The position numbers and the translations under genes are program-made. A stretch of 64,000 nucleotides of DNA. It comes from a virus. Positions 55,401 through 63,384 of this stretch are shown here, piece by piece. Below the pieces are notes generated by a model. It did no database searches and had not been told where the DNA came from. It worked only from the letters and a program-made list of their open reading frames with translations. How positions within the stretch are numbered: the stretch's first letter is position 1; every line of letters begins with the position of its first letter. The DNA lies in IMG/VR virus record IMGVR_UViG_3300034112_001564, positions 1 to 64,000 of that record; one strand, given 5' to 3'.

Positions 55401-58400
55401 AGCCTCTCCAATCTTCTCTGCGAGCTGGTCGGCCTGCTCCTTCGTGGAGGCGAGACCAATGGTACCCTTCCTGGCAGCGCTCTCGACGAAAGCTGCGTAC
55501 TTGTTGAAGGCGTCGGCGACGGGGCCGCTAGCCGCCGCCCCGATGTCCAGCAGCTTGGCCCTGATGAATCCGATCTGCTTTTCTGTGCGAGTGAACGCCG
55601 CGGTGTTCAGCGCGTCTCCAAGCGTGCCGCCGAGCTTGGCGGCCTGCTGCGTTCTGGTCAGCGCCCGCTCAAGGCCAGCGACCTTCTTTGCGACTGCATC
55701 GATCTCCGCCGCAGTTGACGATGGGCCAAGCCCCTTAAATGCGTCTCGAACCTTGTTGATCGCCGGAATCAACTGAGCCTGCAACGGCGTCGGCAGCTTT
55801 TCAAGGCTGGTCTGGAGCGATACGACATTAGCTTGGAGGTTGGCGTATCCACGAGCGGCTGTGCCGAAGTCTGCTCCAAGAACGTCCACTGGCGGTTTCG
55901 GCGGTTTCGGCGGCGGTGCCGCCGCGATCGCTGCGTCCCGCAACTGGCCCGCACGCTGGCCGGCAAGCCTCGCAGCCGCCTCGTTGCCAGCATTCGCGCC
56001 GACGAACGTCTCGATCTTGGCGATGTTCTTCTCGCCGATGGCTTTCATCGGGCCGTCAAGTTTCGCGACCGCCGCCTTGGCCTCGGCAAGGTTTTTCTTG
56101 AGGATATCGATGGGCTGGCTCGGATTCGCGCCGTCTCCGATGGCCGCCATCGCAGCCTTGAGGTCATCTGCCGCCTTCTTCGCCTGCAACTCCTTGTCGA
56201 CGAGATCGACGAACACCTTGATCAGCGGCGCGCCGAAGTCCGCGTTACCAAGCCCCGCGATGGCCGCGTCCTTGGCGGTCGTCACCCTCGCCAAGGCGGC
56301 GGGGTCGAGGCTGCCGGCTCTGGCGATGGTGCTACGCAGCTCGCCCTCGGCCTGCGCCCTGTTCTGCGGCAGTCCCGTGAACTGGAACGCGGCGGACTCC
56401 TTGAGGGCGTCGATGCTGGCCTTCAGGTCATCCGTCTTCTTCTTGGCGTCTGCGGTAGTGAGGTTGAACTTCTTGTCCTGGGCGACCTTGAATGCGATCT
56501 GGTCAAGAACGTCGTTGTACTTGTCCAAGTCGCCCAATTGTCGCGCCATTGCCGCGTCTTCTAGGAGCGGCTTGTAGTTCTGACGCTGTGCGCGGTCTAG
56601 GCCGACGATGTCGCCTTCTAGCTGCCCTCGGCGGCCGTCTGCCTGCTCCATGTTCTGCGGACGGCCGGTGATGACGAAGGCGGCGCGCTCGCGCATTGAC
56701 GTGATCTTCGCCGTGATCTCGTCAGCCTTTCTCTGCGCCTCGGCGGTGTCAATGGTGACCCTGATTTCTTTTTCCGCGACCTCCTGAGCCTCGCCGAGCT
56801 TCTTGATAACAAGATCAAGCGACAGTTGCGCTGGCCCCGTCGGGAGGCTATCAGCAATCACTGCTTGCAGCTTCGCGTACCGAACCGTGGCCTCCTGCGA
56901 AAGCCTGTTGACCTCCACGAGCGACTCGACAATCCTCGGGTTTGCCTGAATCGCCGAGGCCGGCAGCGCCGCTGCTTTGTCGCCGATAGCCGCTCCGCGG
57001 TCCAAAGACTCGGACAGCCCGGGCTGGTCAAAGAAAAGCTCCCTGCCGGTCTTGATCTTCCCGACCTTCGCCGACGCCTCGGCCAATCGCGAGACCGACG
57101 CCACGACCTGATCGACATCCTGCTTTATGCCGACGAACGTGGCCTCAATTGCCTTGGCGGGAGCGACGCCGTCATCGATCAGTCTTGCCAGCGACTCAAG
57201 ATCGTTTTGCACGCTTGAGAGCGCAGGCAGGAAACCAGCCTGAACCTCTCTGGTCAGCGTACCGAACTGCTGCGTGGCTGCCGCGATAGGCTTTGACAGC
57301 TCCTCCGACTGAGACACCATCTGCCGCATCTTCGTCGTCGCGGCCGTCAGGTCAGAGCGGCCAAGCTCTTCCATGACGCGAGGCAGTTTGCCGAGTACCG
57401 CCCCCGCGGCCTCGGCCTTCTTGGCGACATCGTCAAGCGTCTGAATGTCGACGTTCACGCCGAACTCAGCGGTGACCTTTTTGCCAAGTTGGCGATTCAG
57501 CTTGCCGAGCGTGCTTTCTGCCTCTGTCAGCTCGTCGTACTTCGCCTTGATGTCGACGACGCGCCCGCTGGCCTTGGCCTTCTCCAGAGCGGCCGTCAGC
57601 CTGTCGACCCTGTCCTGCGCCTCGGCGATCTGTGCCTTGAACTCGTCTGTCGATACACTGATCTTGGCGACCCTGGCCTGCTTCTTTTCAAGCGAATCGA
57701 TCTCCTCCGAGATGCCGTCGATCACCGCGCGGACCTTTTGAAGCTCTCGTTCATCACCGCGAACGCGAATGGCCTTCGCCTCAAGGGATGCCCGCTTGCT
57801 GTTCAGCGCATCAAGTTGTTCGTTGATCGCGTCGAGTTCGCGCGAACCGCCGCCGCCGGCTGCGGCCTGATCCTGCAACCTCTTCAAGGCCGCCGTAGCC
57901 TTGGCAAGCCGCCCCTCGAGCTTCTGCACCGCGGCGTCATCGACGGGGACGGTAACCTTGCCACCGCTGTCGGCCGCGGACTTGATCTCCTGCTTCAGCG
58001 CCTGAATCCGATCTTTGGCCGATTCGACATCCGCCGCCACCTTCATAACAGCGGGCGACGACCTGATCTGCTCACGAAGCTCGTTGATCTTCTCCAGGCC
58101 GCCGACGCGGGTGATGATCTCCACGTCCTTCGACGTAAGGCCGTTGATGGCATCGCGGAATTCCGTGATGCTCTTCATTCCGCTCGTCTTCAGGACGATG
58201 TCGATCTGTCGCTCGTTGAGACCTTGCAGCCGCCGCTGAAGGGCGTCCACGTCTCCGATGAGACCCTTGAAGCCCTTGAACGATAGCTTCATCGACTCGG
58301 CGGCCCGCAGAGACCGCTCGACTTTCTGGAGGGGCGTGTAGATACCCTCCAGAGCCCTAGCAGCCTGAGTGGACGCCGATGTCAGGTTGCCCTGCACCCG

Positions 58401-58508
58401 GCTGGCGAAGTTGGCGACTTCTTTCGCAGACTTCGCCAGCTTGCTGTCGAAGTCTCCCGTGCTCGCCGAGACAACTGCACTGATCTTGCCGAGGTAGCCG
58501 TTTGCCAT
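52497..58508 (-). CDS. Tape measure protein (2003 aa)
   Basis: A 2003-aa, Ala/Glu/Lys/Gln-rich, mostly coiled-coil protein beginning MANGYLGKIS, with one hydrophobic stretch near residues 1095-1125 (LGFIVGGTTGLFVGLGAVIA) as in many tape measures. It follows the tail-assembly chaperone pair. Using the known ruler of about 1.5 angstroms per residue, the tail should be near 300 nm. No lysozyme or peptidase motif was seen. Confidence 0.95.
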   Translation of the reverse strand: MANGYLGKISAVVSASTGDFDSKLAKSAKEVANFASRVQGNLTSASTQAARALEGIYTPLQKVERSLRAAESMKLSFKGFKGLIGDVDALQRRLQGLNERQIDIVLKTSGMKSITEFRDAINGLTSKDVEIITRVGGLEKINELREQIRSSPAVMKVAADVESAKDRIQALKQEIKSAADSGGKVTVPVDDAAVQKLEGRLAKATAALKRLQDQAAAGGGGSRELDAINEQLDALNSKRASLEAKAIRVRGDERELQKVRAVIDGISEEIDSLEKKQARVAKISVSTDEFKAQIAEAQDRVDRLTAALEKAKASGRVVDIKAKYDELTEAESTLGKLNRQLGKKVTAEFGVNVDIQTLDDVAKKAEAAGAVLGKLPRVMEELGRSDLTAATTKMRQMVSQSEELSKPIAAATQQFGTLTREVQAGFLPALSSVQNDLESLARLIDDGVAPAKAIEATFVGIKQDVDQVVASVSRLAEASAKVGKIKTGRELFFDQPGLSESLDRGAAIGDKAAALPASAIQANPRIVESLVEVNRLSQEATVRYAKLQAVIADSLPTGPAQLSLDLVIKKLGEAQEVAEKEIRVTIDTAEAQRKADEITAKITSMRERAAFVITGRPQNMEQADGRRGQLEGDIVGLDRAQRQNYKPLLEDAAMARQLGDLDKYNDVLDQIAFKVAQDKKFNLTTADAKKKTDDLKASIDALKESAAFQFTGLPQNRAQAEGELRSTIARAGSLDPAALARVTTAKDAAIAGLGNADFGAPLIKVFVDLVDKELQAKKAADDLKAAMAAIGDGANPSQPIDILKKNLAEAKAAVAKLDGPMKAIGEKNIAKIETFVGANAGNEAAARLAGQRAGQLRDAAIAAAPPPKPPKPPVDVLGADFGTAARGYANLQANVVSLQTSLEKLPTPLQAQLIPAINKVRDAFKGLGPSSTAAEIDAVAKKVAGLERALTRTQQAAKLGGTLGDALNTAAFTRTEKQIGFIRAKLLDIGAAASGPVADAFNKYAAFVESAARKGTIGLASTKEQADQLAEKIGEAALAAGLFKSKAEAASFVKGIGDVGRAGADKFALGLNQAIFAVDDFMSSTGGLEFKLRAVSNNITQLGFIVGGTTGLFVGLGAVIAGQAAVGLIKWANNGRSAEDQTKALNEALARQKSLVEDLAQAFRSLGDAMSRGTFSAGGEQAAEFSRQMEDIRKKQNEAIRNNVADFDPEVIKERAEQRKLQDDIEKSTDVGEIVGLQRQLEDSRRRERDAADRAVSAPPPDFGQIQKRLRESLEAQAVAAARDEGASNPDDPFAPARAAAPFMERAASVPLAGSVSEAREQVDARIKELSTQIEGGLLTSNEAATAKKEIAELRLVLGSLSAPLLREINRTANEIAESSRGPAAQIRQAQEDVAEAIRRGVPNAAAFQRELDANAKKLKEAYVSLEEAQKETDPDKKRAKVDEAKANIDQVEAEGAGIRLRSRETRLGRTFGGERTTAALASIQGNERFAGDEYSIRTTAYIEAAIDREIEARGQLEVATAKGSDAEIKAAEAELEAAQSASEAAAAFAEAAVAVEAALTRIRKVGESAVQRSEQGADAAQKAFEENPLRAGSGQSRDDAERRLIDDRARVAQAQVDLDIRRGVVQNDPRMQGINKEFEAITQRRADLEAKARIGSLDPAEQNELDAARKREIELMRQREHLARNLTEAERKQLDAINNGIAAREKELEKSRQRAAEDPTFKRRMDAANQIIADSERQANEAQERYINNPTEQNRTDRNAADAQLRADRELAQKLQDDLDNKRKEIEQDPLFAANNRLIAANDERLAALAEKEASVGLTQREKDERIARQKDSRRMLAERDLMIADGTRDEQKAIDIERMIQNDRDRALRGRDLGMTDRERFRKEFTEGAGADINANALDMLLKGENPQAFLRQAIQNQMEQVAPMLQQFQEERQNALLQGPSRAALNVSDVSTSQGQSELNRLLRGDDSAKDVNLAELRKQTDKLDEVVRAIKEGNPGVLL

Positions 58509-58512
58509 CGAT

Positions 58513-58773
58513 TCATCCCTGAATTGGCGTGTTCAACTTCATCAGCTCGGCCATGATCTGATCGTTCGTCTGCTCCGGCTTGATCACGCTCGGGATGAAC
58601 GCAGCCTCGTCTGGGAGGTCATGCTTCTTGTAGTTCCCAGACGAGGCCATGATCACCCTGCACAGTCTGGCCGTTTGCCCCCACGGGTCAGGCAGCGGCC
58701 ACCTCTGATCAAATGCGTACCATTCGGCGATCTCCGCGCTGTCAACCTCCTGCAACAGACGCTTGACGCTCAT
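58513..58773 (-). CDS. Tail assembly chaperone T-like (86 aa)
   Basis: LLQEVDSAEIAEWYAFDQRWPLPDPWG resembles the T part of lambda-type tail assembly chaperones (SSRELAEWxAF). The frame stays open upstream of its ATG at 58773 through the end of the G-like gene, and the upstream residues FYFRLAATLG also fit the family. It is therefore probably made as a G-T fusion by a -1 frameshift, with stand-alone initiation as the alternative. Confidence 0.75.
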   Translation of the reverse strand: MSVKRLLQEVDSAEIAEWYAFDQRWPLPDPWGQTARLCRVIMASSGNYKKHDLPDEAAFIPSVIKPEQTNDQIMAELMKLNTPIQG

Positions 58774-58787
58774 CCCCAGCGTCGCCG

Positions 58788-59159
58788 CTAGGCGGAAGTA
58801 GAACCTCCGCTCTGGGCGGTTTCGGAATCTTCCCCCAGGGCATCCACTGCCTCCTGCGTGAAGGCATTCAGCTTCCAGCCGGCCTCGAAGAGACGGTTGA
58901 TCACAACCGAAGACTTCTTGCCGAGAATGTCGGCCTCGTCGTCACTGAAGAGCCGCTCTCCATCCTCGTCGCACAGAGCGAGCAGGAGGAAGCGAATGCG
59001 AAACGCCTTCATCTTCTGGTCGGCGTAGCTCTCCTCGAACCTGTCGCGGTCGGTGCCAGTGAGCACACGGAGATACACGTCGCCCTTCCACTCGGGGACG
59101 GCGACCTTCTCCTTGCGAACGTCGTCGGCGGCCAGGATGCTCTTTCGATCAAGTGCCAT
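58788..59159 (-). CDS. Tail assembly chaperone G-like (123 aa)
   Basis: Starts MALDRKSILA after GGGAG. The sequence includes VYLRVLTGTDRDRFEESY and FLLLALCDEDGERLFSDDEADILG, typical of phage tail-assembly chaperones, which hold the tape measure during tail assembly. Near its 3' end a run of five G (58832-58836) in CTG GGG GAA offers a site for -1 slippage into the T-like frame. Confidence 0.75.
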   Translation of the reverse strand: MALDRKSILAADDVRKEKVAVPEWKGDVYLRVLTGTDRDRFEESYADQKMKAFRIRFLLLALCDEDGERLFSDDEADILGKKSSVVINRLFEAGWKLNAFTQEAVDALGEDSETAQSGGSTSA

Positions 59160-59204
59160 GTCTGCTCTGCTCCCAGTAACGGTGTGGCGCGGCATCCTTG
59201 CCGG

Positions 59205-59570
59205 CTATGCTGCTTGGTAATCAGTCATCAAGAACTTGAGCGAGCCTCGCACCAGCTCGCCCGCCTGCGCGCCTACAGACGCGGACTCGCAGACCACTCG
59301 CCGGCTGATGCTGTAGCCCCTCGACGAGAACGTGAGCTGGCCGACCCTCCTGACGAGCAACTGCGGGTCGACATTCGATGTCAGGAAGTCGACGGTTATG
59401 GTGCCGCCGGACCACTCCCCGGTCGGCACCGCAACCATGCTGCCCAGCACGTCGTTGGCAGAGGTCATGTTGACGACCTCCGCAGTCGGCATCTCCACAG
59501 AGATGCCGACCAGCGACCCGCTGAAGTTCAGGAACGAAAAGGTCGCGCCGTGTGCGGTGGCCCCGGCCAT
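59205..59570 (-). CDS. Tail tube-type protein (121 aa)
   Basis: The 121-aa product (MAGATAHGAT) has VEMPTAEVVNMTSAND and ITVDFLTSNVDPQLL, the strand pattern of a small tail tube or major tail protein. It begins MAG like the next upstream gene (59591), its probable paralogue. Position before the chaperones fits a tube subunit. Confidence 0.65.
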   Translation of the reverse strand: MAGATAHGATFSFLNFSGSLVGISVEMPTAEVVNMTSANDVLGSMVAVPTGEWSGGTITVDFLTSNVDPQLLVRRVGQLTFSSRGYSISRRVVCESASVGAQAGELVRGSLKFLMTDYQAA

Positions 59571-59590
59571 GTCGGGTCACCTCCAGGGCG

Positions 59591-59920
59591 TTAGGCGACC
59601 CGCCAAGTCGCGTTGCCCTTGATGAGATCGCCGACGGTGCCGCCCACGGTCGACGCCGTGAGGGTGGCGTTGCCGGTGAAGCTAACCGGGCCGGCGATGC
59701 TGATCGCCGCGGACTGAATCGTGATGACGGTCGTGGCGATGTAGTCGCAGGAGATTTCCCGCTGCACGAACGTGGGGACGTACTCCCGACGCCCGCCAGG
59801 GGGGATGCCGAGATGCGAACCATCGGCGTTGTCGATCTGGTCGTTGACATTGAAGCTCGTAATCACCAGCGTCTGACCGCTGTAGGTCATCGTCACGCCC
59901 ATCGCAGCAACACCGGCCAT
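59591..59920 (-). CDS. Tail tube-type protein, second copy (109 aa)
   Basis: This protein shares with 59205 the start MAG, a strand-rich fold (VTMTYSGQTLVITSF) and a similar end (DLIKGNATWRVA against ELVRGSLKFLM). Two tube-like subunits could form a tube plus a terminator or cap. Family assignment is by gene order and pattern. Confidence 0.6.
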   Translation of the reverse strand: MAGVAAMGVTMTYSGQTLVITSFNVNDQIDNADGSHLGIPPGGRREYVPTFVQREISCDYIATTVITIQSAAISIAGPVSFTGNATLTASTVGGTVGDLIKGNATWRVA

Positions 59921-59944
59921 AGTGCGCCTCCTTGCGCTAAAGTC

Positions 59945-60370
59945 TTATTCGGTAGCTTCGGACCACCGAATCTGAAACAGTTGTCGAACCTCGTATGCGG
60001 GCGGGAGCTGGGCTCCCACGGCTGCCGGGTCCAGATAGTCATCTGTCTCCGACACGAGCCGTATATCACTTATTGTAACGCCCGCGAGGGTGCCAGTGCG
60101 TCCATCCAAAGCGAGACGCACCTCGTCGGCAAGCTCGCGGGCAACGTCGTAGTAGAGTGCCCAGGAGGCGATCTGGAGATGCACGATCGGCTGGTACATC
60201 GGGCCTGCGAGATGGGCCTCGCGGGTGATGTTATTCCGCTTGTAGATGCAGAACGGCAGGACGGCGTTTTTCGGCACCGCGATCGGGTAGACCTGAAAAC
60301 CGACCAGCCTCGCCACCTCCGGCGAGGTGATGAGCCTCTGGAAAACGTGTTTTTCTGGGGAGATGATCAC
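59945..60370 (-). CDS. Tail completion protein (DUF3168-like, 141 aa), GTG start
   Basis: VYPIAVPKNAVLPFCIYKRNN, PIVHLQIASWALYYDVARELADEVR and ISDIRLVSETDDYLDPAAVG follow the DUF3168/gp17 tail-terminator pattern (strand, helix, strand). The GTG at 60370 overlaps the previous stop (GTGA). It caps or completes the tail. Confidence 0.75.
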   Translation of the reverse strand: MIISPEKHVFQRLITSPEVARLVGFQVYPIAVPKNAVLPFCIYKRNNITREAHLAGPMYQPIVHLQIASWALYYDVARELADEVRLALDGRTGTLAGVTISDIRLVSETDDYLDPAAVGAQLPPAYEVRQLFQIRWSEATE

Positions 60371-61104
60371 TTACTGAGCCTGTCAAGCGAGTTCTGGATT
60401 GCTGCCTTGAGCGTATTCAGTACAGCGTCCTTGGTTTCGGCGATGGACCGCTCCATCGCGTGGCTGGCTGGCATCGGAGCGTAGGTGTCGCCTGGGTGGA
60501 GGGTGATCGGATGCTGCCTGCCGTTGGAGTAGCCGAAATCGTGGGGGTAGCCGATGCCTTGGCGGGCCTGCCGCGTCTCTTCGTCGCGGCTGCCCATCAA
60601 AAAGTAGTAGCCCCTCGACATATTGGCGAACTGCTGGTCATTCGCCGACGAGTGGCGTCGCATCTTGCCGTTGATCATCTGGTGGACGTTGACGTAGGTG
60701 CGGCGGCCCTTGGTCCCCGGCCTGCGCGGGCCGGACCCGAACTCCTTCAGCCAAGCGTGGTTGCCCGAAGCCTGCTTGTCAGTGCTGCGGCCCGTTCCAG
60801 ACTGGTACGGTCCCACAATCGCCACAGTTGCCGCATCGTAGACTTTGGTTTCGATCCTTGTCGATCTCGCGAGGTTGCCGGTGACGTTGCCGACCTTCGA
60901 CTGATAGCTTCGCTTTATGTGGCTGCTGGCCTTTCTGACGGCCTGCTCGAGCGCCTTTGGCTCGCCCACCTCTGCGGCGAGCTTCTGGAGCCTCTCGGCC
61001 AATTCACGGACACCCTCCATCCTGACCGACACGAACCCCTCGGCCAGCGACTTGCCGGTGCTGCCGCCAATCGATCTCGGAGTCCCGTAGCCCTGCGTAA
61101 TCAT
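60367..61104 (-). CDS. HK97 gp10-type tail completion protein (245 aa)
   Basis: MEGVRELAERLQKLAAEV with AVRKASSHIKRSYQSKVG and the following ATVAIVGPYQSGTG match the gp10-like domain of HK97 tail completion proteins. A long basic insertion (RRPGTKGRRTYVNVHQ) extends it beyond the usual 150 residues. Position between connector and terminator genes agrees. Confidence 0.75.
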   Translation of the reverse strand: MITQGYGTPRSIGGSTGKSLAEGFVSVRMEGVRELAERLQKLAAEVGEPKALEQAVRKASSHIKRSYQSKVGNVTGNLARSTRIETKVYDAATVAIVGPYQSGTGRSTDKQASGNHAWLKEFGSGPRRPGTKGRRTYVNVHQMINGKMRRHSSANDQQFANMSRGYYFLMGSRDEETRQARQGIGYPHDFGYSNGRQHPITLHPGDTYAPMPASHAMERSIAETKDAVLNTLKAAIQNSLDRLSK

Positions 61105-61427
61105 GTCGCGTCCTCCCTCGCCAGTATCTCATGGATCGAGCGGGTCTCTCGCTCAAGGACGCTAGAAATCTCCATCACACGGCCCCTCCAGAGAAGCCGG
61201 TGCTGGTGATTTAGGCCGGGGAAGAACCTGATCCGAACGCGGTGCGTCACGATCGCGCCGGCCTGCTGGGCGGCGAAGTAGTCGCTGGCCCTAACGCCCA
61301 TGATGCTGGCGTAGACTGTGGCCTCGTCCACCCAGGTCAGCGTCGTCTCGCCGAAGGAACTCTGCTGCTCCACGGGCTTCTGGATCGTGACCCGCTCGCG
61401 CATCGTGCCCGAATTGATCATGGTCAC
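61101..61427 (-). CDS. Head-tail joining / head closure protein (108 aa)
   Basis: MRERVTIQKPVEQQSSFGETTLTWVDEATVYASI followed by THRVRIRFFPGLNHQHRLLWRG is the full pattern of phage head-tail joining proteins (HK97/SPP1 gp16 type). A GTG at 61427 overlaps the previous stop; the ATG at 61421 is also possible. It closes the head after packaging. Confidence 0.85.
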   Translation of the reverse strand: MTMINSGTMRERVTIQKPVEQQSSFGETTLTWVDEATVYASIMGVRASDYFAAQQAGAIVTHRVRIRFFPGLNHQHRLLWRGRVMEISSVLERETRSIHEILAREDAT

Positions 61428-61753
61428 CCCATCCAGAGGGCGGTGTACGAACCCGTGCCGGACGGCGCAGAGACTGTGATCGTCGTTGTAACTGGCAGCA
61501 CGGCCACGCGGCCGGCGGCCACGTTGAAGCTGCCAGCCAGCCGCAGGACGCTCGTGCCCGTGTTCTTGACCACCAGCGTCGAGAGCGGCGTCGCCCCGAC
61601 GATCTGAACGGCGGCTGTGCCGACGCTGCCGTTGATCGTCTGAGCGCTCGTCAGCGACGGGGAAATGTGCTCGGACAGCGAGCCGATCGTGAGCGAAGTG
61701 TCACTCGAGTCGTGGTAGACGGCGTCGATGTCGATGCGGGCCTTGACGGTCAT
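61424..61753 (-). CDS. Structural protein in the connector cluster (109 aa)
   Basis: The product starts MTVKARIDID and is Ser/Thr/Val-rich with strand repeats (TAAVQIVGATPLSTLVVKNTG), resembling small decoration or tail proteins. It overlaps the head-tail connector gene by ATGA. No family name. Confidence 0.65.
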   Translation of the reverse strand: MTVKARIDIDAVYHDSSDTSLTIGSLSEHISPSLTSAQTINGSVGTAAVQIVGATPLSTLVVKNTGTSVLRLAGSFNVAAGRVAVLPVTTTITVSAPSGTGSYTALWMG

Positions 61754-62391
61754 CGGTAAACCCCCATGCTGGCCGCGGCCAGGAGCGTATCGAACGTCTG
61801 CGGCACAGAAACGGGTGCCCCCGTGACCGCCGGCTGCCTCGTGTCGAACCAGTGGGCCACGAGCAGGCAAATCAAGTGCTTGACCACGGGCGGCGCGCTC
61901 TGCCCGTCGTCGCCGTAGCCCGCCGAATACCGCACCGTGACTGAATTTTCGTCGCCGCGGGTCGCGGGCCAAGCTCTGGCCCACTGCGGGTAAATCCGCC
62001 CAGGCAGGACGCTGGCGTCGACCTGAAAGTCGCCGTTCGCGCTCAAGAGCGTGCCGTAGGTGCCGTCGCCGTTGCGATAGGTCACCGTGATCGACCTGTC
62101 CAGAAGCGGCAGGCGGGGCAGGATGATCGCCCAGACAGGAAACAGGTCGTACTTGGCCTCCCACACGGTCGTGCAGATCGTGATGTCAAGAACATCCTCG
62201 ACATACTGCCTCGCCACGGCGATGAGACCCTGGATGTAGAGGTCATCCACATCGGTATCCACCCGGCAATGCTGCTTCGCCGTCGACAGGCTGACCGGCT
62301 CCACGGCCGGGTTCGTAATGCGTCGCAGGCTGCGAAACGGCGTAATCGTCGCCGTCGGCCTCTGCGGCGTGCCGAAGACAATCTGATCCAT
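61750..62391 (-). CDS. Head-tail connector protein (gp6-like, 213 aa)
   Basis: PVSLSTAKQHCRVDTDVDDLYIQGLIAVARQYVEDVL and YSAGYGDDGQSAPPVVKHLICLLVAHWFDTR match HK97 gp6/phiE125 gp8-type head-tail connectors, which sit under the portal. Length and gene order agree. Confidence 0.9.
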   Translation of the reverse strand: MDQIVFGTPQRPTATITPFRSLRRITNPAVEPVSLSTAKQHCRVDTDVDDLYIQGLIAVARQYVEDVLDITICTTVWEAKYDLFPVWAIILPRLPLLDRSITVTYRNGDGTYGTLLSANGDFQVDASVLPGRIYPQWARAWPATRGDENSVTVRYSAGYGDDGQSAPPVVKHLICLLVAHWFDTRQPAVTGAPVSVPQTFDTLLAAASMGVYR

Positions 62392-62583
62392 TTATCGCCT
62401 CTTCTTCGGTGTGTGCTTGACGGCCACTTCCGCACGCTCGACGGCCTCGGGGACAGCCTCGGCGGTCTCGACCTCTTCGATCAGCCCGCGGCGGATGAGG
62501 ATGTCGCACATCCCGGCCGCCCAGTCCTCGAAGACCTGCCCCTTCTCGTAGCAGTCAAAATTCTGGAGCACGCGGATTTTCAA
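62392..62583 (-). CDS. Small connector-cluster protein (63 aa), TTG start
   Basis: The TTG at 62583 overlaps the previous TGA and has GGGGG about 9 bases upstream. The product (starting at the TTG as M) reads KIRVLQNFDCYEKGQVFEDW, a small-protein pattern often found beside head-tail connectors in siphoviruses, with a basic C-terminal tail. Function unknown. Confidence 0.6.
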   Translation of the reverse strand: MKIRVLQNFDCYEKGQVFEDWAAGMCDILIRRGLIEEVETAEAVPEAVERAEVAVKHTPKKRR

Positions 62584-63308
62584 TGAACGTGCCCCCAGGC
62601 GCTTTCCGGTGCCTTCTGGCCGTTCGTCCAGTATTCCGTCGTGTGCTGCTGCACCTTGCCGCCGTCGGCCGTCCTCGAGGGCCATGTGACCATCAGTTCG
62701 GCGTGGCCGACGCTGACATGCGTGGCGAGGCCCAGCTTGTTGCCGCAGGCGGCCCACGACTTCCAGAACGAGATGTCCTCGTCGGTATGGCCCCCCGTCC
62801 ACTCTCCCTGGTCGTTCGCCTTGGCGAGGAACCAGGGCTTCTTCATCTTCTTGAGGCCCGAGGTCCGCAGGAATGTCAGGCCGAAGTGGGCCGTCTCCAC
62901 GGGCTGCACGACCTTGTTGAAGAAGTCGCCGTCCACCGTCGTCTTCTGGTCAACGTCACTGCCGGCCAGGGCGAACATCACCGCGTTCGCCTCCCGCTTC
63001 GTCTGAAGCGGAGCGATGGCGTCGTAGCCAGAGTGCAGGAGCAGTGCAAGGAGCGCCTCGACCGTCTTCGCACTGAAGACCGTGTCGTAGTCGATGGTCA
63101 GGATCACGTCGTGCGTGTCGACGACCTGCTCCATCGCTCGCTGAAGGCACTGGCCCCAGAAGGCACCCGTCACCTTGATGGGACTGATGCCATGCGGGGC
63201 CAGTGCCGACGAGACACAGAAGAAATTGTCGGTAAATCCAAGCCGCGGGGTGCTCATCACCGCCGCGACTTTGATTTCCGCTTCGACGTTACCGACTCTG
63301 ATCAGCAT
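62580..63308 (-). CDS. Glycosyltransferase in the head module (242 aa)
   Basis: KVAAVMSTPRLGF near the start and VILTIDYDTVFSAKTVEALLALL (about residues 68-90) give the DxD-type metal site of a GT-A fold. FFNKVVQPVETAHFGLTFLRTSGL and HTDEDISFWKSW complete the acceptor side. It has GGAG before the ATG and is sandwiched between a structural gene and connectors. It may glycosylate virion proteins during assembly. Confidence 0.75.
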   Translation of the reverse strand: MLIRVGNVEAEIKVAAVMSTPRLGFTDNFFCVSSALAPHGISPIKVTGAFWGQCLQRAMEQVVDTHDVILTIDYDTVFSAKTVEALLALLLHSGYDAIAPLQTKREANAVMFALAGSDVDQKTTVDGDFFNKVVQPVETAHFGLTFLRTSGLKKMKKPWFLAKANDQGEWTGGHTDEDISFWKSWAACGNKLGLATHVSVGHAELMVTWPSRTADGGKVQQHTTEYWTNGQKAPESAWGHVH

Positions 63309-63384
63309 GGATCGCTCCGTGTGTGGAGCGGGCGCGCATCCATGCGCCTTTGTCGGCCATCATGGCCGTCCCGCAGTTCGGGAA
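63309..63384 (-). terminator. Cluster of three stem-loops before the head glycosyltransferase
   Basis: CGCTCC/GGAGCG (63313-63330), GCGCAT/ATGCGC (63334-63347) and GGCC/GGCC (63355-63367) are consecutive hairpins in the 76-base gap. No U-run is present. They could attenuate or stabilise the capsid transcript ahead of downstream genes. Confidence 0.45.
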
